Source: a virus
Strand: one strand, 5' to 3'
DNA: 25,207 bases
Virus record (IMG/VR): IMGVR_UViG_3300035701_000267
Coordinates: 1-25,207 of that record
Shown here: positions 19,543 through 25,207 of the stretch, piece by piece
Layout of the letters: each line of letters starts with the position of its first letter
Numbering within the stretch: the first letter of the stretch is position 1
Translations under genes and position numbers: made by a program
Notes under the pieces: generated by a model
The model's database searches: none
Told to the model about the DNA's origin: nothing
What the model saw: only the letters and a program-made list of their open reading frames with translations

Positions 19543-20076
19543 ATGTCAGAATTAACTGTAACAGTGGCTTGTAAAAAGGGAGATAATAAAGCCTTCAAAG
19601 CAGTTGAAGGTGGAGTGTGGTATAATGTAAAAGACCCTGTTATTCCTTTTCTTGAAAAGGTTAATAAGGGTGATGTTATTACAATTACCACAGAAAAGAA
19701 AGGTGCATCACAGTATGTTACAAAAATTACAAAAAGTGCTGTTACTGCACCAGAGCCTACTCAAGAACCTGCTGTAGAAGAGACTTCTGATGCTCCTAAG
19801 TGTACAGTGTGTGGAAAAGCATTGAAGAATCCTAAGTACCCTACATGTTATACATGCAAGGGTAAAGTTCCAACGGGAGCAACAGTAAAGAAGTCATATG
19901 ATTCTCCTGAAAAAACTGCACAGATTCAACGCGGAAATGCCCTAAATGCAAGTGCTGCAGTGGCTTCTGGACAGCAGTTTGTAAATACAGAAACAGGTTT
20001 ACCAGATTTAGAAACAGCGCAGCAATTTACATTGTTATTGGCTGACGCATTTTTAGAATGGCTTAGAGCTGAATAA
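19543..20076 (+). CDS. likely ssDNA-binding protein with zinc knuckle
   Basis: A 177-residue protein behind the strong site AAAGGAGGAAGCAAATG. Residues 1-62 look like a small OB fold (NKAFKAVEGGVWYNVKD, then KGDVITITTEKKGASQYVTKI). A Pro/Glu linker follows (66-85), then a Cys4 knuckle C87, C90, C102 and C105 (CTVCGKAL, CYTCKGKV), then a helical C-terminal region (QIQRGNALNASAAV, LLLADAFLEWLRAE). It sits between the FEN-like nuclease and the prim-pol. Codons are richer in GC than its neighbours, fitting high expression. An ssDNA-binding or annealing role is inferred. Confidence 0.6.
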   Translation: MSELTVTVACKKGDNKAFKAVEGGVWYNVKDPVIPFLEKVNKGDVITITTEKKGASQYVTKITKSAVTAPEPTQEPAVEETSDAPKCTVCGKALKNPKYPTCYTCKGKVPTGATVKKSYDSPEKTAQIQRGNALNASAAVASGQQFVNTETGLPDLETAQQFTLLLADAFLEWLRAE

Positions 20077-20189
20077 TTTCTGCTCACCGAAAAACGACTG
20101 TGTGGCGAAGAGCCAGGTTAGATATGTAGTGCACTTATTAGCGGAGCAGGTTGTAGGAACCCTGCCACAATCGAACAAATTGAGGAACT
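20077..20189 (+). ncRNA. candidate structured RNA or leader before the prim-pol gene
   Basis: A 113-base gene-free stretch that is markedly GC-richer than its surroundings. Complementary segments: 20081-20084 with 20145-20148 and, past a 2-nt bulge, 20087-20089 with 20142-20144; 20101-20105 with 20165-20169; 20095-20097 with 20171-20173; 20147-20152 with 20158-20164 (one bulged base). The first two stems cross, suggesting a pseudoknot. An AGTGCACT palindrome lies at about 20127-20134. It ends just before TTGAGGA and the ATG at 20190. No known RNA family was matched. Confidence 0.4.
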
Positions 20190-22052
20190 ATGCAAAACAT
20201 TGTAGACCATCTATTTGAGTATTTAACTAAAAAAATTTCAGAGTTTTCTAAAACAAAAAAATTTGGTCAACATTTATTTACTTGTCCAAAAATAGCAAGT
20301 CATAAAATAAAAACTAAAACTCCAACAGCAACTTTTTTACCAAATTCAGAAAAGATTACATGTTTGATTTGTGGTTTTAAAGGCACAATCTATGATAGTG
20401 TCAGAACTTTAGAACCAGATAAATTACATTGGTCAGATGCAGAAATTACAGATTACCTTATTGGAGATTTGTCTTTGAATTTATATTCAGAACTTGATTA
20501 TTATGTTAAGTATGGATGGGCAATTATTCCTCTTCTAAAGAATGACAGAGTACCATTTGAACCTAATTGGACAGAAAGCGAATATAAAGATAAGATACGT
20601 TGGATTAAATGGTTAAATAATGGATTAAATATAGGAGTGAATTGTAATAAAAGTAATTTAACAGTAATAGATGTAGATTTTAAAGTTAAACCTACAGAAG
20701 AGTTACTAAATTGGCAGCAGTTGCTTCAGGCTACAGGAACATTGAAACAAATCACCCCTCATGGAGAACATTACGTTTTCCTACAGGAAGCAGAAATAGG
20801 AAATTGGGTTAATTTAGGAGGTATTCATTTAGATACTCGCAGTATCGGTGGACAAATTGCTATTGCTCCATCAAAAAGAGACGATAAAGAATATAAATGG
20901 GAAAATCTAGGAACTGAGATTAAAAAACTTCCTGAAGATTTAAAAAAACAGCTTATAATATTAAAGCAAGTAGAAAAATCAAAAAGTTCAGATATAGATT
21001 CAGAAAACAGTATTCAAAATATTGAAGGAAAAAAACCACTTTTAAAAAATGATAACTTTGAAGGAAGTTGCAATAACAATTTTGTACAGTTTGGAGGAGT
21101 TTTAACAAAAATAGGAATACCCACAGATAAAAGAAACACAATTTTATATTGGCTTAATAGAAATTGGCTTGAAAACCCAATGGATTCTAAGGCAGTGCAA
21201 TCCATGTTAAAATCTTTAGATGGATATGAGTTAAATACCGAAGAAAGCCATGAGAAATCTATTTATGAGTATTTAAAGTTGGTACAGTCCGATATTTCTG
21301 CTAAAGATATCATGGATTCTTTACAATTACCACGAAGTATTGTAGATAAATATTTGTCTCAGTTTGTTAAGGAAGGCAAAGCTATTAGAATGGGCAGAGG
21401 TAGATATCAATATAAAGAAAAAATTGATTGGGAAGATTCTGTAGTAGACACAGTAAACGAATATGATTATAAAATGCCTCTCTTTAATGATATAGCAATA
21501 TTTCAAGATGCAGATTGTTTGATTTTAGGTGGCAAAACAAATGAAGGAAAAACAACTATAGCTTTAAATATGTTAAAACTAATGATTAATCAAGGAGTAA
21601 AACCTTATTATGTCTATAATGAGGCAGGGTCGAGATTTCAAAAAACTGCTAAGTTGTTAGGTATAGAGGGAGGTTTTTATCATTGTCAACATTCTAATCC
21701 TTTAGCCGTAGAATTAGAACGAAATGCGTTTTCTATTATAGATTGGTTATGCTTAGAAAATAAAGCGGAAACTGATACGATTCTAAAACATTTGAATGAT
21801 GAATTACAACGTAAGCGCGGTATTTTGGTTATTTTTACACAATTAAAAAAAGATTACGAATGGTTTGCTCCTAATTTAATAGACCATTTTCCTACATTTG
21901 CTGCAAGATACATTCAGGACAACGAAATTCATACAGAGGGGCATTGGCAATGCGATAAAATAAAAGAACCAAGAGGTAATTATACATCCTATTTATTACA
22001 TTGTGAGTACAATAGAGATACCAGGGTTTTTAAGCCTAAAAGTCTAATATAA
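20190..22052 (+). CDS. bifunctional primase-polymerase / helicase fusion
   Basis: A 620-residue multidomain protein. Residues 28-66 hold a zinc site (C32, possibly H38, C58, C61), in the position of a CHC2-like finger. Residues 105-255 resemble an archaeo-eukaryotic prim-pol domain: WAIIPLLKNDRVPFEPNW, GVNCNKSNLTVIDVD (D161, D163), TPHGEHYVF (H191) and GGQIAIAPS. Residues 290-345 look like a PriCT linker (ILYWLNRNWLENPM). Residues 355-410 are a winged helix. Residues 440-620 are a RecA/DnaB-like ATPase with Walker A GGKTNEGKTT (447-456), IIDWL (516-520) as Walker B and LVIFTQLKKD as sensor region. It should prime and unwind DNA at the phage fork. Confidence 0.82.
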   Translation: MQNIVDHLFEYLTKKISEFSKTKKFGQHLFTCPKIASHKIKTKTPTATFLPNSEKITCLICGFKGTIYDSVRTLEPDKLHWSDAEITDYLIGDLSLNLYSELDYYVKYGWAIIPLLKNDRVPFEPNWTESEYKDKIRWIKWLNNGLNIGVNCNKSNLTVIDVDFKVKPTEELLNWQQLLQATGTLKQITPHGEHYVFLQEAEIGNWVNLGGIHLDTRSIGGQIAIAPSKRDDKEYKWENLGTEIKKLPEDLKKQLIILKQVEKSKSSDIDSENSIQNIEGKKPLLKNDNFEGSCNNNFVQFGGVLTKIGIPTDKRNTILYWLNRNWLENPMDSKAVQSMLKSLDGYELNTEESHEKSIYEYLKLVQSDISAKDIMDSLQLPRSIVDKYLSQFVKEGKAIRMGRGRYQYKEKIDWEDSVVDTVNEYDYKMPLFNDIAIFQDADCLILGGKTNEGKTTIALNMLKLMINQGVKPYYVYNEAGSRFQKTAKLLGIEGGFYHCQHSNPLAVELERNAFSIIDWLCLENKAETDTILKHLNDELQRKRGILVIFTQLKKDYEWFAPNLIDHFPTFAARYIQDNEIHTEGHWQCDKIKEPRGNYTSYLLHCEYNRDTRVFKPKSLI

Positions 22053-22243
22053 TGCCAAATCTTTGCGACAAATGTAAATGGGCAAACTGGCATGAGCGTA
22101 ATGATTATGAAAACGCAGAATGTCAATCACAATACAGAACCAATGTGGTAGATAGGGCTAATTATGTAGTAGAGTGCAGTGCATATGAACACATCAGTTT
22201 TTTAAAACGCATTTGGTTAAATTACAAACAAATATATGGATAA
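22052..22243 (+). CDS. small Cys/His-rich protein, unknown
   Basis: A 63-residue protein starting MPNLCDKCKWANWH, with further Cys in AECQSQ and ECSAYE. The combination CxxCKWxxWH, then NAEC, then ECxxY looks like a compact zinc or Fe-S site seen in many small phage proteins. The end is basic and aromatic. It overlaps both neighbours. Confidence 0.65.
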   Translation: MPNLCDKCKWANWHERNDYENAECQSQYRTNVVDRANYVVECSAYEHISFLKRIWLNYKQIYG

Positions 22244-22580
22244 AAAGTCTGTAGGAAATAAGTTAGAAGAATTAGTTGTTTCTTTTATTCGTCCAATAGA
22301 ACCACAGGCAAGAAGAACAAAAAACTCTGGTGGGTCTGTGGAGCTTGAAGATATTTTATCAACAAACTTTATGGTACAGTGTAAAGTAGACAATACGCAC
22401 GAAAACATTATTATTAACAAAAAAGATTGGGATAAGATGATTAATGCTTTGCCTATTAACACCAAGCGCACACCTATTTTTGTTAATCAACAAAAAGACG
22501 GGTTGGTTACAGTAACTATGTTAATCGGTGATTATTTTGAAACAGTGTATAAAGCTTTTAAAGGAACTGGAGAAGTTTAA
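22236..22580 (+). CDS. PD-(D/E)XK nuclease, Holliday junction resolvase-like
   Basis: A 114-residue protein with the compact resolvase layout: an N-terminal helix with Glu (VGNKLEELVVSFI), then RRTKNSGGSVELEDI, then FMVQCKVDN. The set E11 or E12, D39 (ELEDI) and the QCK strand (Q48, C49, K50) matches the (D/E)-(D)-(Q/E)xK arrangement of PD-(D/E)XK enzymes, with the SGG loop seen in Hjc-type and VRR-Nuc-like nucleases. Together with the RuvB-like ATPase it could process recombination intermediates before packaging. It overlaps the preceding gene by 8 bases. Confidence 0.6.
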   Translation: MDKKSVGNKLEELVVSFIRPIEPQARRTKNSGGSVELEDILSTNFMVQCKVDNTHENIIINKKDWDKMINALPINTKRTPIFVNQQKDGLVTVTMLIGDYFETVYKAFKGTGEV

Positions 22581-22774
22581 TGAAGATGCCAACCGTTTTA
22601 AAAGTTCCATTGGAAGTCATAATTAATGGTGAATTTAAATGGTATAAAACAATAGAACTTGGGAAGATTACAAATTCTTATTTCAGTAAAGGACAATTGT
22701 TTGTAAATGTAACAATAGATTCTAAAAAGAAAAAATTATTTCAAAAATTAGTTAAAATATTAAAGGAGTTCTAA
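22580..22774 (+). CDS. small basic beta protein, unknown
   Basis: A 64-residue protein: strands VLKVPLEVIINGEFKWYKTIELG, then GQLFVNVTID and a basic helix SKKKKLFQKLVKIL. No family recognised. It is linked to both neighbours by TAATG overlaps, so its translation must be coupled with the resolvase-like gene. Confidence 0.6.
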   Translation: MKMPTVLKVPLEVIINGEFKWYKTIELGKITNSYFSKGQLFVNVTIDSKKKKLFQKLVKILKEF

Positions 22775-22983
22775 TGGAAATCTGTTCAAGTGAGCATGAC
22801 GAAATTTGTTATGAATCGCATTTTTGTCCTGTATGTGCTATAAAAGAAGATACAGCCAACGAAATTAATGCGCTTGACGATGAAATTTCTTCTCTCAGAG
22901 CAGATATAGATAGTTTAATGAAAGAAAATGATGAATTACTTCAAAGAATAACACAATTAGAATCGGAGTTATCCAATGGCTAA
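22774..22983 (+). CDS. Cys-pair coiled-coil protein, unknown
   Basis: A 69-residue protein. The N-terminal third has C4, C12 and an FCPVC knuckle, with His at 8 and 16; the rest is a long coiled coil (IDSLMKENDELLQRITQLESEL). It may be a dimeric zinc-headed adaptor. It overlaps the RecA-like gene by 8 bases, and AAAGGAG precedes its ATG. Confidence 0.65.
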   Translation: MEICSSEHDEICYESHFCPVCAIKEDTANEINALDDEISSLRADIDSLMKENDELLQRITQLESELSNG

Positions 22984-23986
22984 ACGGGGGCGACCAAGAA
23001 AGCTATCTTCAGAATCCCAAAAGAAAGTAGAACAGGGCTTGCAAGAAGCTAAAGAAGGTAAAATCATAACCCCTTCTACAGAAGAATTAAAAGAAATGCT
23101 TACTCCTGAACAAACAGAGCGCAATAATAAACTCCGTTCTGTATTGCGAGACTTAAATAAATCGGGTAAAGCAGTTATTAAGTTTGCGAATGAAATAGAA
23201 GATAGAGGGAGGATTTCTTTTGGTTACAAATGTTTAGACAATCTTACAGGTGGTGGACTTGTACGAGGAACATACACGACTGTGTGGGGGTCAAAAGGTG
23301 TAGGAAAATCCACAATTTCTTATAAGACCATTGCAGAAGCCCAAAAAAAAGGATTTATAGCTGCATATATTGATATGGAGCGTTCCTATTCTGCTGAATG
23401 GGCTAAGAAGTTTGGTGTAAATACAGAAACCCTGATTTATGTAGCCACTAAACAAGCAGAAGAAACTTTAGATGTTATTATTAAACTTTGTAAAGAAAAA
23501 GTATGCGACCTTATTGTTTTAGACAGTTTACATGGTATGTCTCCTCATCAAGAACAGTATGAGGGCAAAGCAGATAAAGAACGCAGCGTAGAAGATGATT
23601 CGATGGCATTATTGGCTAGGAAGTTAAGTCAATTTTTTAGAATGGCAACTCCTCATGTTGCAGATGCAAAATGTGCTATTTTATTAATAGGGCAAAGCAG
23701 AATGGATTTAGGCTCATTTATTAAATGTGAAGTATTAAGTGGTGGACATGCACTTGCTCATAATAGTAGACTTATTCTACGCCTCCGCAGAGGTCAGAAA
23801 GCCGATGGAGAATTTGAAAAGGTAGACACAGGAGATGTAGATGAAAAAGGAAAACCAGTTTATGATAAAGTTCAGACAGGATTCTCTCTCGTAGTCCATG
23901 TTGAGAAATCACAAATAGAAGGATGTACAGAGAATTCAGAAATTATGACGGTTTTTAATTATAAAGAAGGAATTAGAGACGAATAA
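22976..23986 (+). CDS. RecA-like recombinase with N-terminal AT-hook-like motif
   Basis: A 336-residue protein. Residues 3-9 (KRGRPRK) form an AT-hook-like GRP core, followed by a charged helical stretch to about 60. The RecA core runs from about 75 to 275: GYKCLDNLTGGGLVRGTYTT, Walker A GSKGVGKST (105-113), YIDMER with E135, Walker B LIVLDSLHGM (179-188), LLIGQSRMD (237-244) and SGGHALAHNSRLILRLRR (255-272). The final part (HVEKSQIEG onward) matches the end of RecA/UvsX-type cores. It should form filaments on ssDNA and promote strand exchange. It is closer in style to phage and archaeal RecA-like proteins than to host RecA, with no long C-terminal domain. Confidence 0.85.
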   Translation: MAKRGRPRKLSSESQKKVEQGLQEAKEGKIITPSTEELKEMLTPEQTERNNKLRSVLRDLNKSGKAVIKFANEIEDRGRISFGYKCLDNLTGGGLVRGTYTTVWGSKGVGKSTISYKTIAEAQKKGFIAAYIDMERSYSAEWAKKFGVNTETLIYVATKQAEETLDVIIKLCKEKVCDLIVLDSLHGMSPHQEQYEGKADKERSVEDDSMALLARKLSQFFRMATPHVADAKCAILLIGQSRMDLGSFIKCEVLSGGHALAHNSRLILRLRRGQKADGEFEKVDTGDVDEKGKPVYDKVQTGFSLVVHVEKSQIEGCTENSEIMTVFNYKEGIRDE

Positions 23987-23997
23987 AGGAAAATAGA

Positions 23998-24429
23998 ATG
24001 ACATTTAAAGATTTAATTTTTAAATTTAGTTCAGAAACAATTATTAACAGGTTGGTGGAACTTTATCCTGACCAACACAAAGAGAGTTATCTTGAAGCGA
24101 TTTCAGAATTAAAAACTTTGAAATCAATAAAAACTATCATGCAAATTTCCGTTAAAGAATACGGAGATGTTGAAGATAAAAAAGACTATGTGGATGTTTG
24201 TGGAATAAATAAAGAAGCTAATAATTGGGCTTTAGATTTTATGGATTGGAGAGAAGTTCTTTCAATGAAAATAACGCAAGATTCTATTAATAATTTTTCG
24301 TTATTAGATATTGTTTGCCATTGTTTGTGGGAGATAACTTTTAATGGATATTCTAATACAGAAATACAAGCACAATTTAAGGAATTAAAAGACTTGATAG
24401 ATGAAATTAAAAAGGAAGAAAAGAAGTAA
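23998..24429 (+). CDS. DUF6557-like phage protein
   Basis: A 143-residue acidic protein. The segment DYVDVCGINKEANNWALDFMDWREVLSMKI followed by LLDIVCHCLWEITFNGYS matches the pattern I recall for DUF6557: an xDVxG strand, 'WALxF.xWxEWLxM.I' and 'AHCLxEMTFxGxS'. The N-terminal helix (LVELYPDQHKESYLEA) also fits. Function unknown. It starts after AAAGGAAAATAG and is separated from the RecA-like gene by 11 bases. The DUF number is from memory. Confidence 0.6.
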   Translation: MTFKDLIFKFSSETIINRLVELYPDQHKESYLEAISELKTLKSIKTIMQISVKEYGDVEDKKDYVDVCGINKEANNWALDFMDWREVLSMKITQDSINNFSLLDIVCHCLWEITFNGYSNTEIQAQFKELKDLIDEIKKEEKK

Positions 24430-24443
24430 AAAGGAGTTTTATA

Positions 24444-25160
24444 ATGGATAAACGTAAAGTTCTGATTAAACGATTGAAAAGTTTAAAACAAAATCAAGGT
24501 TTATCCGAAGCTGAAATTGAACAAATAGCCGATGAACATTTGGCAGATAAAGAATTGAAAGATATTTGGTGCGGTTTAAGTGATACCGAGATTGAGATTG
24601 CTATAGAGATGTATAAAGAATATCTCAAACAAAACTCATTTGAATCACTTGCTGAAAGAAGTACTCTTGTTGCATTAATTTATAAAGAAATTTTAAAACG
24701 ACAGATTCAGGAATTTATTAAAAAAGAACGAGAGGAAAAGAACGCAATTCCGACCCATATGACAGAGAAATTGATGGAATTGGATGCTCAAATTTTAAGT
24801 GATAAAGAAAAACTAGGCATGTTAAAAATCAAGGCATCCGATTCTTTAGCGCAGACATGGGCAGAGTTAAAAGAAAAAGTTCAAAAGTATTATGACACTC
24901 ATGGCGGAGAAATTTATTATAAATGTCCATATTGTCAACAATTGAGTAGACAAATTCTTAAAATAGATGGGTATGAAATTGAAAAAGCTCCAATGTTCAA
25001 AGGAACGACGGTTTATAATGAACCCCTGTTAAAGCTTTATCATGCTAAAAAACTCTCCGTACAAGAAGTTGCAGATATTTTGGGAGTTCATCCAAAATAC
25101 GTTACAACTGTCTACGAACAAATTTTCTTAAAAGACCACAAAGATGATAGCCAAAATTAA
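24444..25160 (+). CDS. HTH protein, probable terminase small subunit
   Basis: A 238-residue protein with a strong AAAAGGAG site. The N-terminal 100 residues are helical (SEAEIEQIADEHLADKEL). A central coiled region (KEKLGMLKIKASDSL) follows, then a CPYC knuckle (161-164) and a C-terminal HTH (SVQEVADILGVHPKYVTTVYE, about 205-225). DNA-recognising small terminases pair helical segments with an HTH, and this gene directly precedes and overlaps a new gene at the window edge that may encode the large subunit. The HTH is C-terminal, which is less usual, so another packaging or regulatory role remains possible. Confidence 0.5.
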   Translation: MDKRKVLIKRLKSLKQNQGLSEAEIEQIADEHLADKELKDIWCGLSDTEIEIAIEMYKEYLKQNSFESLAERSTLVALIYKEILKRQIQEFIKKEREEKNAIPTHMTEKLMELDAQILSDKEKLGMLKIKASDSLAQTWAELKEKVQKYYDTHGGEIYYKCPYCQQLSRQILKIDGYEIEKAPMFKGTTVYNEPLLKLYHAKKLSVQEVADILGVHPKYVTTVYEQIFLKDHKDDSQN

Positions 25161-25207
25161 ACCAGAAGAATTATTGTTTTTTCAGACAATGATTCATCCA
25201 GTTAGTT
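25144..25207 (+). CDS. start of next gene (5' part only), possibly terminase large subunit
   Basis: The frame from ATG 25144 reads 21 complete codons (MIAKIKPEELLFFQTMIHPV and onward) and runs off the window. It overlaps the preceding gene by 17 bases. The position after an HTH protein and the phrase 'FFQTMIHP' are compatible with the N-terminus of a large terminase, but too little is visible to decide. Confidence 0.4.
   Translation, partial: MIAKIKPEELLFFQTMIHPVS

Noticed and set aside
20081-20173. HDV-like self-cleaving ribozyme suggested by the order of crossing stems
   Set aside because: The first stem has a 2-nt bulge, and the conserved loop-3 and the catalytic C with its flanking bases are not seen.
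1-25207. Alternative genetic code (TGA or TAG recoded)
   Set aside because: TAA, TGA and TAG all end genes with tight ATGA or TAATG junctions, so the code is standard.
1-25207. tRNA genes, CRISPR arrays and insertion sequences
   Set aside because: Reading by eye I found no cloverleaf with T-loop and CCA, no spaced direct repeats and no transposase. The only recombinase is the integrase-type gene, with no flanking repeats seen.

Overview
The window is a densely packed, AT-rich stretch with every recognisable gene on the + strand. Genes abut or overlap by 1-11 bases (mostly ATGA or TAATG junctions) behind strong AGGAGG-type ribosome sites. It carries a phage replication/recombination gene set and ends with a probable terminase small subunit and the first codons of what may be the large subunit. 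The best reading is the early and middle region of a tailed double-stranded DNA phage (or prophage). The host cannot be named. All three stop codons terminate genes, so the genetic code is standard. I saw no tRNA, rRNA, CRISPR array or insertion sequence.

Layout. (1) 1-5036: a consensus sigma70-type promoter (34-62) drives a DUF932 gene and a run of tiny orphan genes. These include one frameshifted gene (1726-1900), a gene with an 11-residue tandem repeat that carries an in-frame copy of part of the next gene (2680-3192), and a secreted collagen-like protein followed by a GNRA-capped hairpin. (2) 5040-9142: a zinc metalloprotease-like protein, a RuvB-like AAA+ ATPase, a tyrosine recombinase and a divergent sigma factor with an unusual cysteine cluster. 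(3) 9198-16733: a SpoVG homologue, an HTH-metallophosphoesterase fusion, a possible RNA switch (10977-11080), several membrane or exported proteins, a gene interrupted by an in-frame TGA (14330-14512), an M14-type peptidase and a membrane-anchored trypsin-like protease. (4) 16726-23986: nucleotide metabolism (deoxyribosyltransferase-like, dATP/dGTP diphosphohydrolase-like), a FEN-like 5' nuclease, a likely ssDNA-binding protein, a possible structured RNA (20077-20189), a primase-polymerase/helicase fusion, a PD-(D/E)XK resolvase-like nuclease and a RecA-like recombinase. (5) 23998-25207: a DUF6557-like protein and the start of the packaging module.

How the genes may work together. The prim-pol/helicase, SSB-like protein, FEN-like nuclease, RecA-like protein, RuvB-like ATPase and resolvase-like nuclease form most of a replication-recombination machine. 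No replicative DNA polymerase gene lies in the window. The sigma-like protein, together with three copies of an extended -10 element (TGnTATACT) placed just before genes, suggests staged transcription. The most unusual items are the Cys-cluster sigma factor, the two intergenic RNA elements, the mosaic repeat gene, the in-frame TGA gene and the membrane-tethered protease. All functional calls come from reading motifs by eye; no database search was run.
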